Shown: in pieces, positions 38,148-46,869 of the stretch
Numbering within the stretch: position 1 is the first letter of the stretch
Layout of the letters: the number at the start of each line of letters is the position of its first letter
From: Rhizobium leguminosarum
GTDB lineage: Bacteria > Pseudomonadota > Alphaproteobacteria > Rhizobiales > Rhizobiaceae
Reading direction: 5' to 3'
DNA length: 64,000 nucleotides
NCBI RefSeq assembly: GCF_017876795.1
Contig: NZ_JAGIOR010000001.1
Location: 3,250,501-3,314,500 of the forward strand
Notes under the pieces: model-generated
Database searches by the model: none
What the model saw: the letters and a program-made list of their open reading frames with translations, nothing else
What the model was told of the DNA's origin: nothing
Program-made: the position numbers and the translations under genes

Positions 38148-40274
38148 ATGGCTCAAGCCGTTAGAATAAACGATATTATTCGTTCCTTCGGAATTGATAC
38201 GCATATCGATTACACCGACGGAAAATATTCCAGTGTCGGAGAAGTTGTCAAAGCTTTAGACTATCTTGGCCTTGATACGGTCCGCGATCACGCCCCCAAC
38301 TCCGCTTCCGATCCTAACGGTCAAACCCATCTCGGCGATGCAGCCGAAGCCGGCGTACAGTTCGTCTTCAGCGCCCAGCGGGAAGTCGACCCCACCACGG
38401 TGGCCCAGCGGCTGCATACTTTCGTGCAGGCCCATCCCGGGTCGGTCGTCGGCATCGAGGGGCCGAACGAAGTCAATAACTGGCCGGTCAGCTATCACGG
38501 TCTTAGCGGCCAGGCAGCAGCCATCGCCTACCAGAAAGACCTGTCTGCCGCCGTCAACGCCGATCCCTTGCTGAAGAACATCCCGGTCCTCGGCTTTACC
38601 GGATATACGGTCGCTTCCGCGTCGGATTACACGACGATCCATACCTATGCGAAGGACGGCGACCAGCCATTCTCATGGCTTTCCCGCGAAGCCGGCGTTC
38701 AGCGCGCTGCCGATCCGGGCAAGCCGCTGGCGATCACGGAGACCGGTTATCATACCTCGCTCACCGCCGACACCAATGGCGGGTGGGAAGGCGTCAGTGA
38801 AGCGACGCAGGCAAAGCTCGTGCTCAACACGCTGATGGACGGCGCAGCACTCGGATCGAAGCAGACCTTCATCTACGAGCTGCTGGACGCCTATTCCGAT
38901 CCGCAGGGCGCCAATCAGGAAAAGCATTTCGGGCTTTTTCATCTCGATTATTCGGCCAAGCCGGCGGCGACGGCAATCCATAATCTGACTGAAATACTGG
39001 GCGACGACGGCGCCGCGAAGGCGAGTTTCAGCGCAGGGACGCTCAACTACTCGATCGACGGCATGCCGTCCTCCGCCCACAGCTTGCTCACCGAAAAATC
39101 GGACGGCAGTTACCAGATCACCATCTGGAACGAGCCCGACATCTGGAACCAGTCCACCGACACGGCCATTCAGGCTGCGACGGCAGGCGTTAAGGTCAAT
39201 CTCGGGGCCTCGTTCGGCTCCGTGAAGGTTTTCGACCCGGTGAGCGGGACGACGGCGATCAAAAGCCTCAGCAATGTGTCGTCGCTGACAGTGGATGTCC
39301 TCGACCATCCGGTTATCATCGACATCGGTGGCGGCAGCGCCAGCACGCCGCCACCGGCCACCGGCCATATCTACGGCGGCACGGGTAATGACATATTCAC
39401 CGTGAGCAGCCCCACTCAAATTGTCGACGAAAGCCGGGGTGGCGGAACCGATACGGTCATGTCGTCGATCAGCTTCAGCCTCAAGGATACGACGCATACG
39501 ATCGGCAACGTCGAGAACCTGACGCTGACCGGCACCGCCAATCTGAACGGCACCGGAAATGGCCTGGCGAACGCTCTCGTCGGTAATTCCGGCAATAATA
39601 TCCTTGATGGCAGCACAGGCGCCGACCATATGTCGGGCCATGCCGGCAACGATACTTATGTGGTCGACAATGCGGGCGATTTTGCCGATGAAACAGGGGC
39701 ATCCGGCAAGGACACAGTCAAGACTTCGATCTCCTTCAGCCTGGCCGATGTGAAGCACGCGGCCGGTACGATCGAGAATCTCGCCTTGACCGGAACGGCC
39801 AATCTCAGCGCGACAGGCAACAACACCGCCAATGTTCTCACTGGGAACGACGGCAGCAACACGATCAATGGCGGCAAAGGCGCCGACCAGCTGACCGGCG
39901 GGCTCGGTAACGACAAGTTGATCGGCAAAGCCGGCGCAGACACGCTGACCGGCGGCGGCGGAGCCGATAGTTTCGTCTTCGATGTGAAACCGGATAATGT
40001 CAGCGTCGACAAGATTACGGATTTCTCCTCCGGGGCGGGCGACAAGCTGCTGCTCGACCATACGATTTTCGCCGAACTCAGCCTATCCGGATTTTCGGAT
40101 GAAAATCTTGTTCTCGGAACGAAAGCGCTCGAGGCCGACGACAAGCTGATCTACGATCAGGCCAGCGGCAGGCTCTCCTATGACGCGGATGGAAGTGCGG
40201 CGGGCACGGCAATCCATGTTGCGGATCTCGACAATTCCGCAGCGCTTCACTTCAAAGATTTCGGGCTTGTCTGA
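38148..40274 (+). CDS. RTX-tailed secreted protein with clan GH-A glycosidase-like domain
   Basis: 708 aa from MAQAVRINDIIRSFGID, with GGGAGA upstream. The first 330 residues look like a TIM-barrel glycosidase: EGPNEVNNW (Glu108) and AITETGYHT (Glu198) fit the acid/base and nucleophile strands of clan GH-A. After residue 405 come two 60-80-residue repeats (NLTLTGTANLNGTGN and NLALTGTANLSATGN) and RTX nonapeptides (GGTGNDIF, GGLGNDKLIGKAGADTLTGG), ending in a hydrophobic tail. No N-terminal signal peptide is present, so type I secretion is expected, with calcium-dependent folding outside. Substrate is unknown; polysaccharide is likely. Confidence 0.8.
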   Translation: MAQAVRINDIIRSFGIDTHIDYTDGKYSSVGEVVKALDYLGLDTVRDHAPNSASDPNGQTHLGDAAEAGVQFVFSAQREVDPTTVAQRLHTFVQAHPGSVVGIEGPNEVNNWPVSYHGLSGQAAAIAYQKDLSAAVNADPLLKNIPVLGFTGYTVASASDYTTIHTYAKDGDQPFSWLSREAGVQRAADPGKPLAITETGYHTSLTADTNGGWEGVSEATQAKLVLNTLMDGAALGSKQTFIYELLDAYSDPQGANQEKHFGLFHLDYSAKPAATAIHNLTEILGDDGAAKASFSAGTLNYSIDGMPSSAHSLLTEKSDGSYQITIWNEPDIWNQSTDTAIQAATAGVKVNLGASFGSVKVFDPVSGTTAIKSLSNVSSLTVDVLDHPVIIDIGGGSASTPPPATGHIYGGTGNDIFTVSSPTQIVDESRGGGTDTVMSSISFSLKDTTHTIGNVENLTLTGTANLNGTGNGLANALVGNSGNNILDGSTGADHMSGHAGNDTYVVDNAGDFADETGASGKDTVKTSISFSLADVKHAAGTIENLALTGTANLSATGNNTANVLTGNDGSNTINGGKGADQLTGGLGNDKLIGKAGADTLTGGGGADSFVFDVKPDNVSVDKITDFSSGAGDKLLLDHTIFAELSLSGFSDENLVLGTKALEADDKLIYDQASGRLSYDADGSAAGTAIHVADLDNSAALHFKDFGLV

Positions 40275-40282
40275 TCCGGCCG

Positions 40283-40306
40283 GCCCGTCGTCTTCTGACG
40301 GCGGGC
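40283..40306 (+). terminator. Hairpin downstream of the RTX gene
   Basis: GCCCGTCGTC pairs with GACGGCGGGC (one G-T pair) around TTCT, 9 nt after the stop codon at 40274. There is no good T-tract, so it may act as a transcript stabiliser rather than a terminator. Confidence 0.5.
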
Positions 40307-40399
40307 TCTCGCACACGCGCATTTCCGGGCTCCCCTTGCCGGCGTGACATTCCCGGCCACATTCCTCCGTTGACCCAACTCGCAGCACCGGAGAAGCCT

Positions 40400-40691
40400 T
40401 TGCCCTGGATCGCCTATATCGCCCATTTCATTGCCGCAGCATTTCTGACCAACGGCGTCCCGCATTTCGTCAACGGCGTCAGCGGCCGGCGCTTCCGCAC
40501 TGCATTCGCAAATCCCAGTTCGCCGACGGTGAACGTCGTCTGGGGCTGGGTCAATTTCCAGGATTGCCTTCCTGCTGTTTGCCAATGTCGGGCCGCTCTA
40601 TATCGGCACGCCGGGCGATACGATCTTCGTCGCGGCCGGCATGCTCGCCGCCGGCATCCTGCTCGCGCGGTTTTTCGAAAACAACGCGTGA
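40400..40691 (+). pseudogene. Small membrane protein, frameshifted
   Basis: A TTG at 40400 follows CCGGAGAAG and begins LPWIAYIAHFIAAAFLTNGV. The frame breaks after VNVVWGWVNFQ near 40562; removing one G restores IAFLLFANVGPLYIG and ILLARFFENNA to 40691, 96 aa, with about two membrane segments. It is unrecognised beyond being a small hydrophobic protein. It lies upstream of, and in line with, the HxlR-type gene. Confidence 0.6.
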
Positions 40692-40714
40692 GAGAAGTAA
40701 CTTGCATGATGATA

Positions 40715-40731
40715 GTCACTGCTGTAGTGAC
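40715..40731. promoter_or_regulatory. Inverted repeat, possible HxlR operator
   Basis: GTCACT-GCTGT-AGTGAC lies 8 nt upstream of the hxlR-type start codon. HxlR regulators bind short inverted repeats near their own promoters, so this is a candidate operator. Confidence 0.5.
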
Positions 40732-40738
40732 ATGATCC

Positions 40739-41245
40739 ATGCAGCGGACAAGCTTCAGCCAATTCAAATGCCCGGTGGCGCGCGCGCTCGAAAGCGTCGG
40801 TGACTGGTGGAGCATCCTGATCCTGCGCGACGCATTTCAGGGGCTGTCGCGTTTCGACGATTTCCAGAAGAGCCTCGGCGTGGCGCCGAACATCCTGACG
40901 CGGCGGCTGAAACACCTGACGGACCAGGGACTGTTCGAGCGGCGGCTCTACCATCAGCGCCCTGCCCGCTACGAATATCGGCTGACGGACAAAGGCCGCG
41001 ATTTCTTTCCGGTGCTGATGGCGCTGTTTTCCTGGGGAAGCCGGCACATCCCAGAAGACGACCTTGCCTATCTGCTCGGCGATGCCGCCTCCGGCAAAGA
41101 GCGCGAGACGGTGCTGGTCGACGCGCGGACCGGCCAAGCAGTGACCCCCGAAAACACCAGCCTGCTTGCAGGCCCCGCCGCCGACGACGAGGTGCACGCG
41201 CGGATCGCCCGCATGCGCGCCTGGTATCTCGGCATCGACGCATAG
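40739..41245 (+). CDS. HxlR family transcriptional regulator
   Basis: 168 aa. The HxlR winged helix covers about 8-100: CPVARALESVGDWWSILILRD, FQKSLGVAPNILTRRLKHL and the wing RPARYEYRLTDKGRDF. Cys11 is at the position that senses thiol-reactive compounds in some relatives. It ends 13 nt before a FabF-like ketosynthase, so it may control that gene and the preceding small membrane protein. Confidence 0.85.
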   Translation: MQRTSFSQFKCPVARALESVGDWWSILILRDAFQGLSRFDDFQKSLGVAPNILTRRLKHLTDQGLFERRLYHQRPARYEYRLTDKGRDFFPVLMALFSWGSRHIPEDDLAYLLGDAASGKERETVLVDARTGQAVTPENTSLLAGPAADDEVHARIARMRAWYLGIDA

Positions 41246-41258
41246 AGAGGAAAATATC

Positions 41259-42524
41259 ATGGATCGCATCGTTGTCACCGGCATGGGACTCGTCTCGCCA
41301 CTCGGCACCGGCGTCGAGCCCGCCTGGAAGCGCCTTCTTGACGGCGGCTCGGGGCTGAGGGTGCTTTCGGACAGTGTCGTCGGCGAGCTCCCGGCCAAGG
41401 TCGGCGGCATCGTTCCTGCCATCGCTGAGGATGCGGAGGCCGGTTTCGATCCCGACCGGTACATCACCCCCAAGGATCAGAAGAAGATGGACCGCTTCAT
41501 CCAGTTCGCCATGGCGGCGACGGAGGAAGCGGTGAAGCAGGCCGGCTGGATGCCGACCGACGAAGCCAAACGCGAACGCACCGCAACGATCATCGCCTCG
41601 GGCGTCGGCGGCTTCCCGGCGATCGCCGAAGCGGTGCGAATCGGCGAAACGCGCGGCGTCAGGCGACTGTCCCCCTTCACCGTGCCCTCCTTCCTCGTCA
41701 ACCTCGCTGCCGGCCAGGTCAGCATCCGCTACGGCTTCAAAGGGCCGCTCGGCGCGCCGGTGACGGCATGTGCGGCCAGCGTCCAGGCGATCGGCGATGC
41801 GGCGCGGCTGATCCGCTCCGGCGAAGCGGATGTGGCGATCTGCGGCGGCACTGAAGCCTGCATCGACAAGGTGAGCCTCGGCGGCTTTGCCGCCGCCCGT
41901 GCCCTTTCCACCGGCTTCAACGACACGCCGGAGCTTGCATCGCGGCCCTTCGACACGGCGCGCGACGGTTTCGTCATGGGCGAAGGCGCCGGCATCCTGG
42001 TCATCGAAACACTCGAACACGCGCTTGCCCGCGGCGCGGCGCCGCTCGCCGAACTCGTCGGCTACGGCACGGCGGCCGACGCCTACCACATGACCTCGGG
42101 CCCCGAAGACGGCGACGGCGCGCGCCGGGCGATGGAGGCGGCGCTCAAGCAGGCGAATATCCCGGCTTCGGAGGTCAAGCACCTCAACGCGCATGCGACC
42201 TCGACACCGGTCGGTGACAGGGGCGAGATCGCGGCGATCGCCACGGTCTTCGGCCGCAATGGCGGCATTGCCGTCAGCGCGACGAAATCGGCCACCGGCC
42301 ACCTGCTCGGGGCCGCCGGCGGGCTGGAGGCGATCTTCACCATCCTGGCGCTGCGCGACCAGATCGCGCCGCCGACCCGCAACCTCGATCAGGCCGATCC
42401 TGATGCCGACGGCATCGATATCGTCGGCAAGACGGCGCGGCCGCTGGCAATGGACTATGCCATCACCAACGGCTTCGGCTTCGGCGGCGTGAATGCCAGC
42501 GCCCTCTTCCGCCGCTGGTCATAA
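41259..42524 (+). CDS. Beta-ketoacyl-ACP synthase II (FabF-like)
   Basis: 421 aa. It has the Cys-His-His triad of condensing enzymes: Cys171 (VTACAASVQ), His312 (NAHATSTPVGD) and His348 (KSATGHLLGAAG), and the glycine-rich NGFGFGGVN end. It elongates acyl chains with malonyl-ACP. An AGAGAGGAAA site precedes the ATG. It is not beside fabD/acpP but next to a HxlR regulator, so it may be an accessory paralogue for specialised acyl chains rather than the housekeeping FabF. Confidence 0.88.
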   Translation: MDRIVVTGMGLVSPLGTGVEPAWKRLLDGGSGLRVLSDSVVGELPAKVGGIVPAIAEDAEAGFDPDRYITPKDQKKMDRFIQFAMAATEEAVKQAGWMPTDEAKRERTATIIASGVGGFPAIAEAVRIGETRGVRRLSPFTVPSFLVNLAAGQVSIRYGFKGPLGAPVTACAASVQAIGDAARLIRSGEADVAICGGTEACIDKVSLGGFAAARALSTGFNDTPELASRPFDTARDGFVMGEGAGILVIETLEHALARGAAPLAELVGYGTAADAYHMTSGPEDGDGARRAMEAALKQANIPASEVKHLNAHATSTPVGDRGEIAAIATVFGRNGGIAVSATKSATGHLLGAAGGLEAIFTILALRDQIAPPTRNLDQADPDADGIDIVGKTARPLAMDYAITNGFGFGGVNASALFRRWS

Positions 42525-42562
42525 AGTCCGCTTTTCTTGCGCTGGAAATGGCCTACACTTCT

Positions 42563-42593
42563 GCTCTATCGGGATCTTTTCCCCCGATAGAGC
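42563..42593 (+). terminator. Perfect 11-bp hairpin between ketosynthase and DUF4864 gene
   Basis: GCTCTATCGGG and CCCGATAGAGC flank the loop ATCTTTTCC. The hairpin ends 10 nt before the ATG at 42604, with GGAG of the ribosome site immediately after it. It could terminate the ketosynthase transcript or form a 5' leader structure for the next gene. No T-tract follows it on the plus strand. Confidence 0.55.
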
Positions 42594-42603
42594 CGGAGCC
42601 CCC

Positions 42604-43032
42604 ATGCGCGCCTTCTTCGCAGTTCTCATTCTGTGTGCCGCGTCCATCCTCCCCGCTGTCTCGGCCCTTGCCGAAGATCCGATCGCCACAACACGAACGA
42701 TGATCGAGGAGCAGATCACAGCCTTCCTGAAGGATGATGCCGAAGCCGCCTATTCCTACGCCGCTCCCGGCATCAGGGCGATGTATCCCGACAAAAACCT
42801 GTTCTTCGCCATGGTGAAAAAGAGCTACGAGCCGGTCTATCATCCCGGCAACTACGCCTTCGGCCGCAGCCGCTCGATCGACAACGGCGCGCTGATCTAT
42901 CACGAGGTGCTGATTTCAGGCCGCGACGGCAAGGACTGGACGGCGATCTACCAGATGACTCGACAGCCCGACGGCAACTACAGGATCAACGGCGTGCAGA
43001 TCTTGCCGGATGCGGACAGCAAGGGGATCTGA
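42604..43032 (+). CDS. DUF4864-like exported protein
   Basis: 142 aa with a signal peptide (MRAFFAVLILCAASILPAVS, cleavage near ALA). The mature domain reads TMIEEQITAFLKDDAEAAYSY, then FFAMVKKSYEPVYHP and a C-terminal strand YRINGVQILPD, matching the NTF2-like DUF4864 type. Probably periplasmic. Function is unknown. GGAG lies directly between an upstream hairpin and the start. Confidence 0.8.
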   Translation: MRAFFAVLILCAASILPAVSALAEDPIATTRTMIEEQITAFLKDDAEAAYSYAAPGIRAMYPDKNLFFAMVKKSYEPVYHPGNYAFGRSRSIDNGALIYHEVLISGRDGKDWTAIYQMTRQPDGNYRINGVQILPDADSKGI

Positions 43033-43088
43033 CTCACCGTTTCCTTCCTCTATTGAAGGCGAACTCATTCTACGGAATCGTTGCGCAA

Positions 43089-44021
43089 ATGATTTCGAAA
43101 TCCTCCTCAGGTAAGAATGTGCCAGCGGAGGTTGTTAAGTTGAACTCTGGCAAGCAATTTTTCACGGCCCTTGAGGCGTTGCGCGGGGTTGCGGCTGTCA
43201 TGGTCATCTTCCGGCATACGGAAGGCGCACTTGGCCCGATATCGCCGAATATCAGCTACCTTGCCGTCGATCTGTTCTTTCTTCTGAGTGGCGTCGTTCT
43301 TGCAAATTCGTATGAGAAGCGCCTATTAGCGGGGGAGATTTCGCCTGCCGGGTTTCTGCTGCAGCGTGTAATACGGCTTTATCCTCTTTATCTTCTTTCG
43401 CTTCCGATTGGCCTTGTCAGCTATGCCCTTCAAATCGGCTTGGACTACCCCACCCTGACGGGACTGCTGCTAAAGGGGATTCTGTTCATTCCAAGTATGG
43501 GTCTCGGAAGTCTTTTCCCCTTCAACGCACCTAGCTGGTCGCTCTTCTTCGAGCTTTGGGCCGGTGTGGTGTTCTCCGCTCTGCTGATACGACTGTCGCT
43601 CAGAAGCTTGCTCGCCATAGCACTGGCAACTACCGGCATGGCCATGTACGGAGCGTTGCTAGAAGGCAACCTCGACATCGGTTTCCAGCCGAGTTACTTC
43701 ATCTTTGGCTTTTCAAGGGTGCTGTTTTCGTTCTCGCTGGGAATTTGCCTCTACAGACTACATGATCTCCAAAAGCCGGCTGTGGTTATTAAGGGGAATT
43801 TCGTTGGTCTTTTTCTGTGTATATGTCTGATCTTCATCACGGGAATATCCGCCAGCACGTTCTTCGGTTTCCCGTATTTCGATTTCTTTATATGCCTTGT
43901 TGTCTTCCCGGCCATAGTCTGGCTTGCAATGCGCACGGAACAAACTGGCCTGGTCGAGCTGATATTCCGGCCAAATTCGGCGTCCGCGGTCCCGGCCGTA
44001 AACAGCGCGAAGGCGGGGTAG
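43089..44021 (+). CDS. Acyltransferase family 3 protein, probably C-terminally truncated
   Basis: About 310 aa, integral membrane. The N-terminal signature is FFTALEALRGVAAVMVIFRHTE (His the likely catalytic residue) with FFLLSGVVLANSYEKR and the RVIRLYPLYLLSL motif of acyltransferase 3. Relatives usually run to 350-380 aa; here the last membrane helices are absent and the frame ends in NSASAVPAVNSAKAG, two bases before the tgt stop codon. Codon use is noticeably more AT-rich than its neighbours. It probably acylates an exported polysaccharide if functional. The start is uncertain; a TTG at 43053 is also open. Confidence 0.7.
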   Translation: MISKSSSGKNVPAEVVKLNSGKQFFTALEALRGVAAVMVIFRHTEGALGPISPNISYLAVDLFFLLSGVVLANSYEKRLLAGEISPAGFLLQRVIRLYPLYLLSLPIGLVSYALQIGLDYPTLTGLLLKGILFIPSMGLGSLFPFNAPSWSLFFELWAGVVFSALLIRLSLRSLLAIALATTGMAMYGALLEGNLDIGFQPSYFIFGFSRVLFSFSLGICLYRLHDLQKPAVVIKGNFVGLFLCICLIFITGISASTFFGFPYFDFFICLVVFPAIVWLAMRTEQTGLVELIFRPNSASAVPAVNSAKAG

Positions 44022-44023
44022 CC

Positions 44024-45160
44024 CTACACCGACACCGGGTCGAGATCGCCTCTTGCCCATTCTTCCTGCGTCGCTGCCATGAAATCGGCGAAGCGGCCTT
44101 CGGCGATCGCCTTGCGGATGCCCTGCATCAGTTCCTGGTAATAGGCGAGATTGTGCCAGGAGAGCAGCATGCCGCCGAGCGCCTCGTTGGCGCGGACGAG
44201 ATGATGCAGGTAGGCGCGTGAATAGTCGCGCGAGGCCGGGCAATTCGACTGTTCGTCGAGCGGGCGCATATCCTCGGCATGGCGGGCATTGCGGATGTTG
44301 ACCTTGCCGCGGCGGGTAAAGGCCAGGCCATGGCGGCCGGAACGTGTCGGCATGACACAATCGAACATGTCGATGCCGCGGGCGACCGATTTCAGCATAT
44401 CGTCCGGCGTGCCGACCCCCATGAGGTAACGCGGCTTTTCCAGAGGAAGCACGGGCAGCGTCGTTTCCAGCATCTGCAGCATGACATCCTGCGGCTCGCC
44501 GACGGCAAGGCCGCCGATCGCATAACCCTTGAGGTCGAGCTGGCTCAGCGCCTCAGCCGAGCGGATGCGCAGCGCCGGAATGTCGCCGCCCTGGACGATG
44601 CCGAACATCGCCTTTCCAGGCTGTTCGCCGAAGGCGACCCGGCAGCGCTCGGCCCAGCGCAGCGACATCTCCATGGCGCGCTCGATTTCCTTCGGCTCGG
44701 CCGGCAGCGCCACGCATTCGTCGAGCTGCATCTGGATGTCCGAGCCGAGCAGCCCCTGGATTTCTATGGAGCGCTCCGGCGACATGTGATGCAGGCTGCC
44801 GTCGACATGCGATTTGAAGGTGACACCCTGCTCATCGAGTTTGCGCAGGCCGGACAGCGACATGACCTGAAAGCCGCCGGAATCCGTCAGGATCGGGTGC
44901 TCCCAGCGGATCAGCTTGTGCAGGCCGCCGAGGCGGGCGACGCGCTCGGCGCTGGGGCGCAGCATCAGGTGATAGGTATTGCCGAGGATAATGTCGGCGC
45001 CGGTCTCGCGCACCTGGTCGAGATACATCGCCTTGACCGTGCCGACGGTTCCCACAGGCATGAAGGCCGGTGTGCGGATCGTGCCGCGCGGCATGGAAAT
45101 CTCGCCGAGGCGCGCGCCTGCATCGGTCTTGTCAAGCGTGAATTGGAAGTTCTCTGTCAT
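44024..45160 (-). CDS. tgt: Queuine (preQ1) tRNA-ribosyltransferase
   Basis: 378 aa, the normal bacterial Tgt length. It has the catalytic Asp in [12 protein letters not shown], the substrate region GGLAVGEP, the nucleophile Asp in [11 protein letters not shown], and part of the C-terminal zinc site (HLV). Two of the four zinc ligands (the usual CxCxxC) appear degenerate: the sequence reads [17 protein letters not shown]. It exchanges guanine 34 for preQ1 in GUN-anticodon tRNAs. The start overlaps the queA stop, so both are co-expressed. Confidence 0.93.
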   Translation of the reverse strand: MTENFQFTLDKTDAGARLGEISMPRGTIRTPAFMPVGTVGTVKAMYLDQVRETGADIILGNTYHLMLRPSAERVARLGGLHKLIRWEHPILTDSGGFQVMSLSGLRKLDEQGVTFKSHVDGSLHHMSPERSIEIQGLLGSDIQMQLDECVALPAEPKEIERAMEMSLRWAERCRVAFGEQPGKAMFGIVQGGDIPALRIRSAEALSQLDLKGYAIGGLAVGEPQDVMLQMLETTLPVLPLEKPRYLMGVGTPDDMLKSVARGIDMFDCVMPTRSGRHGLAFTRRGKVNIRNARHAEDMRPLDEQSNCPASRDYSRAYLHHLVRANEALGGMLLSWHNLAYYQELMQGIRKAIAEGRFADFMAATQEEWARGDLDPVSV

Positions 45161-46260
45161 TGGTCTTTCCGGAAAAGAAGGCTCGCGTCGCCGTAAGAGT
45201 AGAAGCGGTAGCCTGTCGAAATGGCGTGGTTGTAGGCGGCATGCATAGTCTCAAAGCCCGCAAAAGCCGAGACCAGCATAAACAGCGTCGAGCGCGGCAG
45301 GTGGAAATTGGTCATCAGCATATCGACCGCTTTGAAACGGTAACCGGGCGTGATGAAGATCCCGGTGGCGCCGCTCCAGCCGCGGATCTCGCCGCTCTCT
45401 TCCGCAGCACTCTCGATCAGCCGCAGCGAGGTGGTGCCGACGCAGGCGATCCGCCCGCCCCTTGCCTTGACGGCATTCAGCCGGGCGGCGATTTCACCGC
45501 TGACATAGCCGCTTTCAAGATGCATCTTGTGATCATCGGTATCGTCGGCCTTCACGGGCAGGAAGGTGCCGGCGCCGACATGCAGCGTGACGAAATGGCG
45601 TTCAATGCCGGCTCTGTCGAGTGCCTCGAACAGATCAGGCGTGAAATGCAGGCCGGCAGTAGGGGCGGCGACGGCACCCTCCTCGCGGGCATAGATCGTC
45701 TGATAGTCTTCGCGGTCGCGCTCGTCCTCCGGGCGCTTGGCGGCGATATAGGGCGGCAGCGGAATATGGCCGACGGCAGCGATCGCCTCGTCGAGCGCCG
45801 GGCCGGACAGATCGAAGGCGAGCGTCACTTCGCCGGCCTCGCCCTTTTCCTCGACGGTTGCATCGAGCGCGCCGAGCAAGCAGCTTTCGCCGGAGTGGCC
45901 GAAGGCGATGCGGTCGCCCTCCTTGATCCGCTTGCCGGGTTTGGCAAAGGCCTTCCAGCGGCTCGGGCCGACGCGCATGTGCAGCGTTGCCGACACCTGC
46001 TGGCCGCCGGCACCGTCGCGGTGGCGGATGCCTTCGAGCTGGGCTGGAATGACCTTGGTATCGTTGAAGACCAGCGCGTCGCCCGCCCGCAGGAAGGATG
46101 GCAGATCGCCGACGCGATGATCCGTGAGCACGCTTTCCGCATGGGGCACGCTTTCAGCATGGGGATTGACGACCAGCAGGCGCGCGCTGTCGCGCGGCTC
46201 GGCGGGGCGCAACGCGATGCGTTCATCGGGCAGATCGAAATCGAAAAGGTCTACGCGCAT
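45157..46260 (-). CDS. queA: S-adenosylmethionine:tRNA ribosyltransferase-isomerase
   Basis: 367 aa. Family features seen are [14 protein letters not shown] at the N terminus, [17 protein letters not shown], the [10 protein letters not shown] segment, [10 protein letters not shown] and [19 protein letters not shown]. It converts preQ1-tRNA to epoxyqueuosine-tRNA using the ribose of S-adenosylmethionine. It acts after Tgt, whose gene overlaps it, in queuosine synthesis. Confidence 0.95.
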   Translation of the reverse strand: MRVDLFDFDLPDERIALRPAEPRDSARLLVVNPHAESVPHAESVLTDHRVGDLPSFLRAGDALVFNDTKVIPAQLEGIRHRDGAGGQQVSATLHMRVGPSRWKAFAKPGKRIKEGDRIAFGHSGESCLLGALDATVEEKGEAGEVTLAFDLSGPALDEAIAAVGHIPLPPYIAAKRPEDERDREDYQTIYAREEGAVAAPTAGLHFTPDLFEALDRAGIERHFVTLHVGAGTFLPVKADDTDDHKMHLESGYVSGEIAARLNAVKARGGRIACVGTTSLRLIESAAEESGEIRGWSGATGIFITPGYRFKAVDMLMTNFHLPRSTLFMLVSAFAGFETMHAAYNHAISTGYRFYSYGDASLLFRKDQ

Positions 46261-46277
46261 AAGGGTACTTTCAAAGC

Positions 46278-46317
46278 GAAACCCGCCCCTGCGCGGTTAG
46301 GCGCAAGAGCGGGTTTC
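46278..46317 (-). terminator. Hairpin between ppiB and queA
   Basis: GAAACCCGC (46278-46286) pairs with GCGGGTTTC (46309-46317), with an inner GCGC/GCGC pair in the loop. It follows the cyclophilin stop on the minus strand, with a weak CTTTG tract. It may separate ppi from queA-tgt transcription. Confidence 0.55.
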
Positions 46318-46331
46318 AGCAGAAATCACAA

Positions 46332-46841
46332 TCAGACGTCGGCGGCAACCCGCATCGAGACGATCGAATCCGGATCAGACACCGGCTCGCCGCGCTTGAT
46401 CTTGTCGACGTTGTCCATGCCTTCGATCACCTGACCCCAGACCGAATACTGCTTATTCAGCCAGGGTGCATCGGTGAAGCAGATGAAGAACTGCGAATTG
46501 GCGGAGTTCGGGTTCTGCGAACGGGCCATCGAGCAGGTGCCGCGCGTATGCGTGGTCGCCGAGAATTCAGCCTTCAGGTCCGGCTTGGAGGAGCCGCCCA
46601 TGCCGGCGCGGCCGGGATTGAAGGTTTCCGAACCCTTCTTGCCGAATTCGACGTCGCCCGTCTGGGCCATGAAATCCTGGATGACGCGGTGGAATACGAC
46701 GCCGTCATAGGCCTTTTCGCGGGCCAGTTCCTTGATGCGGGCGACATGTTCCGGGGCGACCTGCGGCAAAAGCTGGATGACAACCTTGCCCTTGGTGGTT
46801 TCCAGAATGACGGTGTTTTCGGGATCCTTGATCTCGGCCAT
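46332..46841 (-). CDS. ppiB: Cytoplasmic peptidyl-prolyl cis-trans isomerase (cyclophilin)
   Basis: 169 aa without a signal peptide. Cyclophilin active-site residues are present in VVFHRVIQDFMAQTGD (Arg, Phe and Gln), ARSQNPNSANSQFFI and the later VWGQVIEGMDNVDKI. It speeds proline isomerisation during folding. It lies 28 nt downstream of the exported paralogue, from which it probably arose by duplication. Confidence 0.92.
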   Translation of the reverse strand: MAEIKDPENTVILETTKGKVVIQLLPQVAPEHVARIKELAREKAYDGVVFHRVIQDFMAQTGDVEFGKKGSETFNPGRAGMGGSSKPDLKAEFSATTHTRGTCSMARSQNPNSANSQFFICFTDAPWLNKQYSVWGQVIEGMDNVDKIKRGEPVSDPDSIVSMRVAADV

Positions 46842-46869
46842 TGTCTTCTCCTCTTGTTTCTCTCGTAAC

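Noticed and set aside
40764..42302. 512-codon frame on the minus strand opposite HxlR and FabF genes
   Set aside because: It spans two well-supported plus-strand genes and reads as low-complexity Arg/Ala-rich antisense.
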